From assembly GCA_963837325.1 (NCBI GenBank), contig CAWIMV010000001.1, forward strand, positions 2,604,001 to 2,668,000: a stretch of DNA of 64,000 nt. Reading direction: 5' to 3'. The translations under genes were made by a program, and so were the position numbers. Below are positions 26,046-35,120 of this stretch, in pieces. The notes beneath the pieces are model-generated. The model was not told the DNA's origin and did no database searches. It saw only the letters and a list, made by a program, of their open reading frames with translations. The number at the start of each line of letters is the position of its first letter. The stretch's first letter is position 1. The stretch comes from CAVQKZ01 sp963837325 (GTDB taxonomy: Bacteria > Actinomycetota > Actinomycetes > Mycobacteriales > Jatrophihabitantaceae).

Positions 26046-27166
26046 TGCGCCTCACCGACATAGCTGCGCGCCACCCGCGGCCCGATGCGCGTGACGATCT
26101 CATAGTGGATCGTGCCCACGGCGTCGGCCCAGTCCTGGGCCCGGGGCTCGCCGCGCGTGCCCGGCCCGAACAGCACGGCCTGATCTGTGGTCGCCACGGG
26201 CAGATCGCCGACGTCGATCACGATCTGGTCCATGCAGACCCGGCCGCTGATCGTGAACCGGTGGCCGTTGATCGACACCGGGCCGACGTTGCTCGCGTGG
26301 CGGGGGATGCCGTCGGCGTAGCCCAGCGGGACGAGGGCGAGCGTCGTCTCCTGGGCGGTCGTGTAGGCGTGGCCGTACGAGACCCCCTCCCCCGCGCGGA
26401 CGCGTTTGACGGAGGCCAATGCCGACCGCAGGGTCATGGCCGGAACCAGCCCGAAGTCGCCCTGCTGCGGCACCGGCGACAACCCGTACACCGCGATACC
26501 CGGTCGGACGAGGTCGAAGTGGGCCTCCGGCAGCGTGAGCGTCGCGGCCGAGTTGGCCAGGTGCCGTACCCGGGGTTCGATCCCGGCCCGGGCCGCGGCC
26601 GCCAGCCCGTCGGTGAAGGCCGCGATCTGCTGGCCGATGACCGGGTGCCCCGGCTCGTCGGCGTAGGCGAAGTGGCTCCAGACACCGACGACGTCGATCT
26701 CGCCGGCCGCCTGCGCTCCCGCCGTGGCCGCGAGCAGGTCAGGCCAGTCGGCGACGTAGCTGCCGTTGCGGGACAGGCCGGTGTCGATCTTGAGGTGAAC
26801 GCGGGCGACGACGTCGAGATCCCGTGCGGCGGCCCGCACCGCGTCGAGCTGCCATCCGCTGCTGACCGACAGGTCGACGTCGGTGGCCACGGCGCGGTGC
26901 ACGGCCTCCTGCTCGCCGGGCGTCCAGAGCCAGGCCAATGCGGGAGCGGTGATGCCGGCGTCACGCAGGGCGAGGGCCTCGTCGATGATCGCGGTGCCGA
27001 GCCAGCTCGCCCCGCCGGCCAGCGCTGCGCGGGCCGATGGCAGCAGGCCGTGCCCGTAACCGTCGGCCTTGACGATGGCCATCACTTCGGCCGTCGTCGC
27101 GGCCTTGAGCGTGGCGACGTTGGCGCGGATGGCGGCGAGGTCGACGACGGCTTCGGTGCGCAACAC
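26042..27166 (-). CDS. alr: Alanine racemase
   Basis: A 374-residue PLP enzyme that makes D-alanine for peptidoglycan. The PLP-binding Lys33 sits in VKADGYGHG, the barrel contains HLKIDTGLSRNG, and the C-terminal domain has the catalytic tyrosine in GVSYGHAYTT and CMDQIVIDV. It begins with GTG at 27166; CACACT (plus 27173-27178) ends 6 nt upstream, so it probably heads a leaderless operon with tsaE and perhaps tsaB-rimI-tsaD. Confidence 0.97.
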   Translation of the reverse strand: MLRTEAVVDLAAIRANVATLKAATTAEVMAIVKADGYGHGLLPSARAALAGGASWLGTAIIDEALALRDAGITAPALAWLWTPGEQEAVHRAVATDVDLSVSSGWQLDAVRAAARDLDVVARVHLKIDTGLSRNGSYVADWPDLLAATAGAQAAGEIDVVGVWSHFAYADEPGHPVIGQQIAAFTDGLAAAARAGIEPRVRHLANSAATLTLPEAHFDLVRPGIAVYGLSPVPQQGDFGLVPAMTLRSALASVKRVRAGEGVSYGHAYTTAQETTLALVPLGYADGIPRHASNVGPVSINGHRFTISGRVCMDQIVIDVGDLPVATTDQAVLFGPGTRGEPRAQDWADAVGTIHYEIVTRIGPRVARSYVGEAQ

Positions 27167-27178
27167 GCGGTCAGTGTG

Positions 27179-28156
27179 TCAAACGAACGGCAACACCAGT
27201 TCGCACGGGACCGGTCGCGGATGGGCCGGGTCGAGGGCGTTGAGCACGTCTGCGGCGGCAATCGGGTCGGCCGCGATCTCGAGGTGGTCGCTGTAGTCGA
27301 GGCCGCACTGGTCCTGCACGGTGATGTTGCGCGTGCCGGCCTGGATGCCACTGGAGTACGGCACCACGAGCTCGTCGTACTTCGTCACGATGTTGGTGTA
27401 GGCGATGCCCTTCACGGCAGGCGTGCCACCGGAACGCAGTTTCGCGTTGAACGCCGAGCCGGCGAGCAACTGCGGGCCGGACGCGAAGTACGGTGCGAAC
27501 GCGCCGTCGACGACCGGGCTCAGGCCATAGATCTTGGCCAACTGGCTGAGGGTGGCGAGGCCGGCCGGGTTGGTGCCGTGCCAAATGGGCGCCAGCGACA
27601 CGTACTTGCCGATCTTGGCCGCACCGCCGAGGAACTTCGCGTAGTAGTCGGGCACCACGGTGCCCTCCGAATGGCCGAGGATGTCGACCTTGTGCGCGTG
27701 CGTCGTCGCGAGCACGCGGTTGACGAACGCGGCCAGCTCGCGCGCGCTTGCTTCCATCGTCGTGAAGCCACCGAGCTGGTTGAGCGGCAAGGCCGCGCCC
27801 GGTGTCACGCCGTAGGTCAGGGCGAATACGCAGTAGCCGTTGTTGGCCAGCAGCGGCGCGAACGTCTGCCAATTGGTGTTCTTGTTGCCGGCCAGCCCGT
27901 GCACCAGCACGACCGGATCGGGATGCGCCGTAGCCGGCTGGCACGTCCAGTCGTTCGCACCCGGCGGCTCGGCGTCGGCGTTGGGTGACGCGAGCAGGGC
28001 CGACGTCAGGAAGGTATACGGCACCGGGTACTTGTCCGCCGCTGCTCCGGCGGGCCGCCCGCCGACGAAGACGGTACCTAGCGCGACCGCGAGAGCGAAC
28101 ATGGTGACTGCGAGGCCCACGCTGCGGCGTTGAGTACGGCGGACGAAAACCGACAT
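27179..28156 (-). CDS. Secreted lipase/esterase (alpha/beta hydrolase)
   Basis: A 325-residue exported hydrolase similar to class-2 actinobacterial triacylglycerol lipases. A signal peptide (basic MSVFVRRTQRR, hydrophobic core, AGAAA near residue 40) precedes the mature domain. The oxyanion motif VVLVHGLAGNK and nucleophile Ser163 in GHSEG are clear. Cysteines in DWTCQPA and DQCGLDY may form disulfides. The ATG at 28156 has TACGTT (plus 28163-28168) ending 6 nt before it and no Shine-Dalgarno. It is divergent from ltrA across 82 bp and ends 12 bp before the alr start. Confidence 0.9.
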   Translation of the reverse strand: MSVFVRRTQRRSVGLAVTMFALAVALGTVFVGGRPAGAAADKYPVPYTFLTSALLASPNADAEPPGANDWTCQPATAHPDPVVLVHGLAGNKNTNWQTFAPLLANNGYCVFALTYGVTPGAALPLNQLGGFTTMEASARELAAFVNRVLATTHAHKVDILGHSEGTVVPDYYAKFLGGAAKIGKYVSLAPIWHGTNPAGLATLSQLAKIYGLSPVVDGAFAPYFASGPQLLAGSAFNAKLRSGGTPAVKGIAYTNIVTKYDELVVPYSSGIQAGTRNITVQDQCGLDYSDHLEIAADPIAAADVLNALDPAHPRPVPCELVLPFV

Positions 28157-28238
28157 TCCGACAACGTAGGTTGTTGAACGCGAGTCAGCAACTCGGGGCG
28201 CCATCCACCGTCCACCCCCCGACGGCATAGTTGTCGAG

Positions 28239-29468
28239 ATGAGCGACGCGGGCGGACGTTGGCTGCGAGCCGGGGACGGCGGCGCCCGGGTCACCAACGT
28301 CGAGCTGTTCTTCGACCTGGTGTACGTCTTCGCCGTCACCCAGCTCTCGCACCTGCTCGTCACGCACACGACTGTTGAGGGACTTCTCCACACCCTGTTG
28401 TTGCTCGCGATCGTCTGGCAGGCCTGGGTGTACACGACCTGGGTCACCAACTGGCTCGATCCGGACCGGCTGCCGGTCCGGGCCATGCTGATCGTGGTCA
28501 TGCTGGTGGCCCTGGTGCTGTCGGCGGAACTGCCGCGCGCCTTCGAGGACCGCGGTCTCATCGTGGCCGGCGCGTACGCCCTGCTCCAGGTCGGTCGCTC
28601 GATCTTCACACTTGTGGCGCTGCGCGGGCATCGCCTGGAGCGCAACTTCGAACGCATCCTGGTCTGGTGCTCGGTGAGCGGCGCGGCCCTGATCCTCGGT
28701 GCGTTCACGCACGGCCACGTCCGCGAGCTGATCTGGGCCGCGGCGATCGGATTCGACTTCCTGGGCGGACGGGCCGGCTTCTGGACGCCCGGGCTGGGCC
28801 GCTCGAGCACGGAGGAATGGACGATCGAGGGCAGCCACTTCGCCGAACGTTGCGAAGGGTTCGTCATCATCGCGCTGGGCGAGTCGATTGTCGCGATCGG
28901 CTCGACGCTCTCAGGCCTGGCGCACGTCACGCCCGCCGTCATCGCTGCGTTCGCGATCGCCTTCGCGGGCACCGTCGGGCTCTGGTGGGTGTATTTCGAC
29001 CGCATCGCGGAGCGCGGCTCGCACGCGATCGCGACTTCCGACGATCCCGGGCGGTTGGGCGCCACGGCCTACCACCTCGTGCATCCGATCATCATCGCCG
29101 GCATCATCGCGGCCGCCGCGGCCGACGAGTTGCTGCTTGCCGCGCCGCTGCGCCGCGGCCACCTCTGGACGTCGCTGCTGATCGTCGGTGGTACTGCCCT
29201 GTTCCTCGGTGGCCACGCCATCTTCAAGGCGTTGATCTTTCGGATCGTGCCGACTCCGCGGCTGGTGGGGGTCGCGGTGCTCGGGCTGTTGCTGCTCGTC
29301 GCCCCACACGTCAGCGCGCTCGCACTGGCCATCGCGGCGGTCATCGTCATCGTCGCCGTGGCCCTGACCGACCGCACCCGGCACCGCAGCGCCGCCGAAG
29401 TAGCAGCCGAGGACGAAGCCAAGCAGGCTGACGCCAACAGTGTCACCGGCAAAGAGGCGCCCGCGTAG
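28239..29468 (+). CDS. Low temperature requirement protein A (LtrA) family membrane protein
   Basis: A 409-residue polytopic membrane protein of the LtrA family, named for a Listeria cold-growth locus; its biochemical function is unknown. The diagnostic N-terminal VTNVELFFDLVYVFAVTQL is present, followed by about ten or eleven hydrophobic helices and a charged C-terminal tail. The segment HFAERCEGFVIIALGES is the second conserved family block. CATAGT (28226-28231) ends 7 nt before the ATG, again without a Shine-Dalgarno. It converges on nnr. Confidence 0.9.
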   Translation: MSDAGGRWLRAGDGGARVTNVELFFDLVYVFAVTQLSHLLVTHTTVEGLLHTLLLLAIVWQAWVYTTWVTNWLDPDRLPVRAMLIVVMLVALVLSAELPRAFEDRGLIVAGAYALLQVGRSIFTLVALRGHRLERNFERILVWCSVSGAALILGAFTHGHVRELIWAAAIGFDFLGGRAGFWTPGLGRSSTEEWTIEGSHFAERCEGFVIIALGESIVAIGSTLSGLAHVTPAVIAAFAIAFAGTVGLWWVYFDRIAERGSHAIATSDDPGRLGATAYHLVHPIIIAGIIAAAAADELLLAAPLRRGHLWTSLLIVGGTALFLGGHAIFKALIFRIVPTPRLVGVAVLGLLLLVAPHVSALALAIAAVIVIVAVALTDRTRHRSAAEVAAEDEAKQADANSVTGKEAPA

Positions 29469-29474
29469 CGCGGC

Positions 29475-30900
29475 TCAGCCGCCGGCGATCGCGCGGGCAG
29501 CGGCCCGCAGTTCGCCCAGCACGTCGGTAGCCGAGATCGGCCCGGCCGCGGCGGCCAGTTGACCGGCCACGCCGTGGACGTACGCGGCACCCGCGGCCGC
29601 CAGGGCCGGGGGCAGCCCGGCGGCCAGCAGCGAGCCGAGCAGCCCGCTGAGCACGTCGCCGCTACCAGCGGTCGCCAGCCACGGCGTCCCCGTCGGGTTC
29701 ACGTAGGCGGCGCCCTCGGGGTCGGCGACCACGGTGGCGTTGCCCTTGAGCAGCACGGTGGCGCCGAGGTCGCGGGCGGCTCGGCGGACGGAGCCGAGCC
29801 GGTCGGCCGAGGGCTCACCGGCGATGCGGGCGAACTCGCGATCGTGGGGCGTGAGCACCGTCGGCGCGCTGCGCCCGCGCACCAGTCCGGGTGAACGGGA
29901 CACCAGCGTGATCGCGTCGGCGTCGATGATCACGGGCACATCGGTGCGCAGCACGTCCGAAAGCAGGCTCATGGCCGTGTCGTCAGTGCCGAGGCCGGGG
30001 CCGACCACCCACGCCTGCACCCGCACGTCGTGCGGGCGCGCGTCGGGATGCACCACCACCTCGGGATAGCGGGCCCGGATCTCGTCCGGCGCCAGTCCGA
30101 CGTAGCGCACCATCCCGGCGCCGCCGTGCACCGCGGCGCCGGTGGCCAGCACGCCCGCACCGGCGTACTGCACCGATCCGGCGGCGACGCCGACGACCCC
30201 GCGGGTGTACTTGTCGTCGCGCGCGTGCGGGCGAGGCAGCAAAGCCCGGACGTCGCCGACTTCGAGCAGGTGCGTCGCGGTATCCGGCAGCAGCGGCGCC
30301 AGCCCGATGTCGACGAGGCGCACTTCGCCGACGAGTTCGGCACCTGGCCCGACCACCAGTCCGGCCTTCAGGGCGCCGAAGGTGACGGTGACGTCGGCCG
30401 CTATGACGTCGTCGCCGGCCCACCCGGTGTCGGCGTCGACTCCCGACGGCACGTCGACGGCGACCGTCAGCACGTCGCGGGCCGCGGCAGCGAGCTCGAT
30501 CGCGGCACCACGCAGGCCGCCGCGCCCGCCGATGCCGACGATGCCGTCGACGAGCGAGATCGGCCCCGGCGACCGCCGCCGCGTCGGGTCTGGCCGTCGC
30601 CCCGCCCGCCCGGTCCAGGGCCAGCAGGCCCTCGGCGTGGGCGTGCTCGGGGTCGAGCAGCAAGGCCGTGACCCGCGCTCCCCGTGCCGCGAGCTCGGCC
30701 CCGGCGAACAAGGCGTCGCCGCCGTTGTTGCCGCCGCCGACGAGCAGCACGACCCGAGCGCCGTAGACCTTGGGCAGCAGCCCGGCGCATTCGATCGCAA
30801 GTGCGTGCGCGGCCCGCTGCATCAGGGCGCCGTCGGGAAGTGTCGCCAGCAACGTCGCCTCGGCCGAACGGATGTCCTCGACGCGGTAGATGTCCTTCAT
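29475..30900 (-). pseudogene. nnr: Bifunctional NAD(P)H-hydrate epimerase/dehydratase, frameshifted
   Basis: The intact family repairs hydrated NAD(P)H: an N-terminal NnrE epimerase and a C-terminal NnrD ADP-dependent dehydratase. Here the epimerase half (MKDIYRVEDIRSAE, then VVLLVGGGNNGGDALF) reads in one frame to about 30560, and the rest (LVDGIVGIGGRGG, VDVPSGVD, LTPHDREF, GSGDVLSGLLG) reads in another. Removing one base near 30548-30560 would restore one protein of about 474 residues, so this is a single +1 indel. It may be a sequencing error, a recent mutation or, less likely, programmed frameshifting. Both halves otherwise look well conserved. Confidence 0.85.
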
Positions 30901-30901
30901 C

Positions 30902-31270
30902 TCACGCCTCCGCAATCACGGTCGCCGACGCGATTCCACCGTCGTGGGACAGCGAGACGTGCCAACGAGTGACGCCGAGAGCGGACGCCCGCTCGGCTAC
31001 CGTCCCCTGGACGGTCAGCGATGGACGGCCGTCGGCGTCGGTGCGCACCTCGGCGTCGGTCCAGGCCATGCCCCCGCCGGCGCCCAGCGCCTTGGCCAAG
31101 GCCTCTTTCGCCGCGAACCGCGCGGCCAGCGACTCGGCCGACCTCGGGCCGCCCGCTTCGGTGATCAACTCGCCCGGCGTGAACAACCGGGCCGCGAGCG
31201 TGGGGGTACGCGAGAGCGCTTCGGCGAATCGTGCGATTGGCACCACGTCAATTCCGACGCCGACGATCAC
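30902..31270 (-). CDS. acpS: Holo-[acyl-carrier-protein] synthase
   Basis: A 122-residue phosphopantetheinyl transferase that activates acyl carrier protein. GVGIDVVPIARF holds the Mg-binding aspartate and RFAAKEALAKALG the second metal-ligand glutamate; the C-terminus HVSLSHDGGIASATV is typical. GTG at 31270 overlaps the stop of the upstream reductase gene (GTGA), and the stop is 1 bp before the nnr start, so the three genes are tightly coupled. Confidence 0.95.
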   Translation of the reverse strand: MIVGVGIDVVPIARFAEALSRTPTLAARLFTPGELITEAGGPRSAESLAARFAAKEALAKALGAGGGMAWTDAEVRTDADGRPSLTVQGTVAERASALGVTRWHVSLSHDGGIASATVIAEA

Positions 31271-32289
31271 GCCGTAGGTGAGCCGGTCGTGCCGACGGGT
31301 GCGTAGTCGGACAGGTGGCCGGGGAAGGCGGAGACATCGGGGTTCAGGTAGGCAGCGGCGTTGTTGACGGCCGTCGCGACCTCGCCGAAGCCGGTGGCGA
31401 TCAGCTTGACCTTGCCCTGGTACTCGACGATGTCTCCTGCGGCGTAGATACCGGGCACCGTGGTGCGGCCCATCGTGTCGACCGAGATCTGGCGCTTGCG
31501 AATCTCGATGCCCCACTCGAGGAGCGGGCCGAGGTTGGCGGTGAAGCCCAGCGCGGCGACGAGCTTGTCGCACGCCAGTGTCTGGATCGTCTCACCGCCG
31601 ATCGTCACGTCGACCTCGGTGACGCTCGGGTCGCCGCGCACGGCCGCCACCTGGGCGTCGGTGACGAGCGTGACCGATGACGCCTTGACGAGATCGACCG
31701 AATGCGGGTGGGCGCGGAACTCGGCCCGTCGGTGCACCACCGTCACCGTCTTGGCGATCGGCTCGAGCATGAGGGCCCAGTCCAGCGCGGAGTCGCCGCC
31801 GCCGACCACGACCACGTTCTGGCCGGTGTAGGCGGACGGGTCGGGCACGAAGTGCACGAGGCCGCGGCCGAGGTACTCCCCGCCAGTGGGCAGCGGACGC
31901 GGGGTGAACGTCCCGATGCCGCCGGTGATGACGATCGCCCGGCATTCGATGCGCAGACCCTCGGACGTCGTCACGGCGAACGGGCCGCCAGCTGCGCCGC
32001 GTTCGAGTCCGACGGCCTGATGGCCGAGCAGGTAGTCCGGCGAGAACGGCGCGGCCTGAGCCAGCAGTTGCTCGACCAGCTCCCGCCCGCGGATGGCCGG
32101 GAAACCGGCGACGTCGAAGATCGCCTTCTCCGGGTACATCGCGGTGATCTGGCCGCCGGGCTCCTCGAGGGAGTCCAGTACAGCGGTCGACAGCTTGCGC
32201 ACGCCCGAGTAGTAGGCGCCGAACAGGCCGACAGGCCCGGCACCGACGATCAGTAGATCCACCGATTTGGTAGCACCGGTTTCGGTCAC
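31267..32289 (-). CDS. Ferredoxin-NADP+ reductase, thioredoxin-reductase-like
   Basis: A 340-residue FAD/NAD(P)H flavoprotein resembling YumC-type ferredoxin/flavodoxin reductases. The FAD motif GAGPVGLFGAYYSG is N-terminal, the NADPH motif GGGDSALDWAL is central, and a C-terminal FAD contact reads GIYAAGDI. The CxxC redox pair of true thioredoxin reductase is missing, which supports the ferredoxin reductase call. It starts with GTG at 32289, with TAGGCT (plus 32296-32301) ending 6 nt upstream. Confidence 0.9.
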   Translation of the reverse strand: MTETGATKSVDLLIVGAGPVGLFGAYYSGVRKLSTAVLDSLEEPGGQITAMYPEKAIFDVAGFPAIRGRELVEQLLAQAAPFSPDYLLGHQAVGLERGAAGGPFAVTTSEGLRIECRAIVITGGIGTFTPRPLPTGGEYLGRGLVHFVPDPSAYTGQNVVVVGGGDSALDWALMLEPIAKTVTVVHRRAEFRAHPHSVDLVKASSVTLVTDAQVAAVRGDPSVTEVDVTIGGETIQTLACDKLVAALGFTANLGPLLEWGIEIRKRQISVDTMGRTTVPGIYAAGDIVEYQGKVKLIATGFGEVATAVNNAAAYLNPDVSAFPGHLSDYAPVGTTGSPTA

Positions 32290-32314
32290 GGTGCGAGCCT
32301 AACCATTCCCGCGG

Positions 32315-34159
32315 CTACTCGACGGTGACGGACTTGGCCAGGTTGCGGGGTTTGTCGACGTCGTACCCACGGGCCTGGGCGATCTCGGCGGCCAGCACCT
32401 GCAGCGGGACGGTCGTCACGAACGGCGTCAACAGCGTGCCGACGGCAGGCACCTCGATCACGTCGTCGGCGTTGCGGCGAGCCGCCCCGTCGCGGGACTG
32501 GGCGATCACGATCGTCCGCGCACCGCGGGCCTTGATCTCGGCGATATTGCTGAGCATCTTCTGGTGCAGCATCGGTCGTCCCTCCGGCGAGGGCATGACG
32601 ACGACCACCGGCAGGCCGTCCTCGATGAGCGCGATCGGTCCATGCTTGAGTTCACCGGCGGCGAACCCCTCGGCGTGCATGTAGGCCAGTTCCTTGAGCT
32701 TCAACGCGCCCTCGAGCGCGACCGGGTACCCAACGTGGCGGCCCACGAACAGGATGGCCTTGGCCGCGGCGATGTCGCGGGCCAACTCCCGGACGGGCTC
32801 GATCAGCGCGAGGGTGGCGGCGATCTGGTCGGTGACGGCGCACAGCGCGTTGAACTCGCGGGTGATCTCGTCGCCGTACTTCGTGCCCCGGGCCTGCGCG
32901 AGCGCGAGCCCGACCAGTTGCACTGCGGCGACCTGGGCCAGGAATGTCTTGGTCGCGGCGACGCCGATCTCCGGACCGGCGTGGGTGTACAGCACCGCGT
33001 CGGACTCGCGCGGGATCTGGGCGCCGTTGGTGTTGCAGATGGCCAGCACCTTCGCCCGCTGGTCCCGGGCGTGGCGCACGGCTTCCAGCGTGTCGGCGGT
33101 CTCGCCGGACTGGCTGATCGCGACGACGAGCGTCAGCCGGTCGAGCACAGGGTCGCGGTAGCGGAACTCCGAGGCGAGTTCGACCTCCACCGGAACCCGC
33201 GTCCAGTGCTCGATGACCTGCTTGCCGATCAGGCCGGCGTGGTAGGCCGAGCCGCACGCAACGACGAACACCTTGCTGACATCACGGAGCTCCTGGGAGT
33301 CCAGGCGCTGTTCGTCCAAGGTGATTTGACCGTTGACGAGATGCCCGAGCAGCGTGTCGCGGACCGCGGCCGGCTGCTCCTCGATCTCCTTGAGCATGAA
33401 GTAGTCGAAGCCGCCCTTCTCGGCGGCGGCGAGGTCCCAGCTGATGTGGAACGGCTTGCCTTCGACGGGCGCGCCAGCGAAGTCGGTGATCGTGTAACCG
33501 TCCCGGCGGATCTCGACGACCTGGTCCTGGCCGAGTTCCACCGCGTCGCGGGTGAACTCGATGAACGCGGCCACGTCGCTGCCCAGGAACATCTCGCCAT
33601 CGCCGACTCCGAGCACGAGCGGCGAATTGCGCCGCGCACCGACGACAACGTCGGGCTGCTGGGTGTCGAGCAGAACCAGCGTAAACGCCCCTTCGAGCCG
33701 TCGGACGACCGCGCGGGTCGCGTCGGCCAACGTGGCGTCGTGGTCGTTGAGTTCGGCCGCGACGAGATGCGCCACGGTCTCGGTGTCGGTCTCGCTGAGG
33801 AACTCGACACCAGCTCGTTCGAGTTCGGCCCGCAGCGCGCCGAAGTTTTCGATGATGCCGTTGTGGACGACGGCCACGCGGCCGCCGGCGTCGGTGTGCG
33901 GGTGGGCGTTGACGTCGTTGGGCGCTCCATGGGTGGCCCACCGCGTGTGGCCCATCCCGGTGCGCCCGGTGATCGTCAGTGGCGCCAGTTCCTTGTCGAG
34001 GTTCTCGATCCGGCCGGCCTTCTTGGCGACCTGCAACTCAGCGCCGTCGAGAATCGCGACACCGGCGGAGTCGTAGCCGCGGTACTCCAGGCGGCGTAAG
34101 CCTTCGACGACGACCTCGAGTGCCGCCCTTGGCCCGACGTAGCCGACGATGCCGCACAT
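32315..34159 (-). CDS. glmS: Glutamine-fructose-6-phosphate aminotransferase (isomerising)
   Basis: A 614-residue enzyme that makes glucosamine-6-phosphate, the entry to cell-wall amino sugars. N-terminal nucleophile Cys2 follows Met (MCGIVGYVG), and the glutaminase domain shows GHTRWATHG and HNGIIENF. Two SIS domains follow (SQSGETADT is the phosphosugar loop), ending in PRNLAKSVTVE. TACCCT (plus 34167-34172) ends 7 nt before the ATG; no glmS ribozyme-like leader is present. It works with glmM at 38.8 kb. Confidence 0.97.
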   Translation of the reverse strand: MCGIVGYVGPRAALEVVVEGLRRLEYRGYDSAGVAILDGAELQVAKKAGRIENLDKELAPLTITGRTGMGHTRWATHGAPNDVNAHPHTDAGGRVAVVHNGIIENFGALRAELERAGVEFLSETDTETVAHLVAAELNDHDATLADATRAVVRRLEGAFTLVLLDTQQPDVVVGARRNSPLVLGVGDGEMFLGSDVAAFIEFTRDAVELGQDQVVEIRRDGYTITDFAGAPVEGKPFHISWDLAAAEKGGFDYFMLKEIEEQPAAVRDTLLGHLVNGQITLDEQRLDSQELRDVSKVFVVACGSAYHAGLIGKQVIEHWTRVPVEVELASEFRYRDPVLDRLTLVVAISQSGETADTLEAVRHARDQRAKVLAICNTNGAQIPRESDAVLYTHAGPEIGVAATKTFLAQVAAVQLVGLALAQARGTKYGDEITREFNALCAVTDQIAATLALIEPVRELARDIAAAKAILFVGRHVGYPVALEGALKLKELAYMHAEGFAAGELKHGPIALIEDGLPVVVVMPSPEGRPMLHQKMLSNIAEIKARGARTIVIAQSRDGAARRNADDVIEVPAVGTLLTPFVTTVPLQVLAAEIAQARGYDVDKPRNLAKSVTVE

Positions 34160-34202
34160 GGGCCTCAGGGTACGGGAGGCGGCTGGCGCAGGACGTCCGC
34201 CG

Positions 34203-34895
34203 CTACGGCGGGGGCGAAGTCGTCGGCGTGCCGGAACCGCTGGTCGGCGGGGCGCTGGAGGTGGATGTCTCCGTGCTCGGCGCCGTGGTCGTGCTGGCCG
34301 GCGCGGTCTTGGTGACCGTCGGGGTGGTCGTGACCACGCTGGGCGTGACCGTCTCGGTCACCGTCGGCGTCGGCTGCGGGTGGTTGTTGCCCGAGTGGTG
34401 AGTCGTGCCGAAGACCGTCGTACCGTGCCCCGACTTGCCGCGTAGCAGGTCGCTGAGCGGACGTCCGGCGGCGAGTTCCACCGTGGTGACCAGCGCGAGC
34501 ACCGCAGCGAAGAGGCCGACGACCGCGATTGCCAACTGGCGGCGCGACAGCGGCTTGCGGGGCTTCTCGGGCGGCGCGACCTTGGTGTGGTCGGTTGGGT
34601 CAGTTGGCTGCGGCGCGGCCCCGGCGTGCCGGCGGACGGCGGTCGGCACCACGGTTCGTACCCGCTCACTGGTGCGGCGCAGCGAGTGGGCATAGATCGC
34701 GTTGCCGCTGACCGTGAGCATGCTGGCGACCGCCGCGCCGATCACGGTGCCGGTGACGCCGAGGAACGACGCGGCCACGGTTGCGGTGACCGCCGCGAGG
34801 CCGCTCGCGATCAGCTGGGTCGCTGACAACTGCAGGCGCTGCGTGGGCTGGCCCTCCGTCTCGGGTCGTGGGTGGTGCGTCTGCGTCGAAGTCAT
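34203..34895 (-). CDS. Hypothetical membrane protein with Thr/Pro-rich tail
   Basis: A 230-residue protein of no assigned function. A Gln/His-rich start leads to a hydrophobic segment (LIASGLAAVTATVAAS and GTVIGAAVASMLTVSG), then an amphipathic region, a second transmembrane helix (LAIAVVGLFAAVLALVTTVEL) and a 75-residue Thr/Ser/Pro-rich tail that should be outside the cell and could be glycosylated. The ATG at 34895 is chosen over a TTG at 34901. It lies downstream of the broken DUF222 locus and ends 43 bp from the glmS start. Confidence 0.75.
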   Translation of the reverse strand: MTSTQTHHPRPETEGQPTQRLQLSATQLIASGLAAVTATVAASFLGVTGTVIGAAVASMLTVSGNAIYAHSLRRTSERVRTVVPTAVRRHAGAAPQPTDPTDHTKVAPPEKPRKPLSRRQLAIAVVGLFAAVLALVTTVELAAGRPLSDLLRGKSGHGTTVFGTTHHSGNNHPQPTPTVTETVTPSVVTTTPTVTKTAPASTTTAPSTETSTSSAPPTSGSGTPTTSPPP

Positions 34896-35107
34896 ATGCA
34901 AGCAGTGTCCGCTGCTGGGTAGGCGGGGTTGAAATTGGGCTCACGGGGTTCTAAGAGTGGGACTGTGGTTGTCGGGATTAAAAGCGAAAAGCGGCGGCGA
35001 CGAGGGAGTTGGGTGGTGGGCTGGGTTCGCTATTCGGGCTGCGGCGTCGCGCTGATCACCTTTGTGGATTAAGGGGAAAATGCTTCCGTTGCGTCGGTCT
35101 TCCATGC

Positions 35108-35113
35108 TATAAT
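35108..35113 (+). promoter_or_regulatory. Consensus -10 element of the DUF222 gene
   Basis: TATAAT is a perfect -10 hexamer ending 7 nt before the ATG at 35121, so transcription would start on or beside the start codon (leaderless). A plausible -35, TTCCGT (35084-35089), lies 18 bp upstream. Confidence 0.65.
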
Positions 35114-35120
35114 CGATCGT

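Noticed and set aside
25970..27988. A 672-codon plus-strand frame over alr and the lipase gene
   Set aside because: Both genes beneath are clearly real on the other strand; the frame is typical antisense low-complexity sequence.
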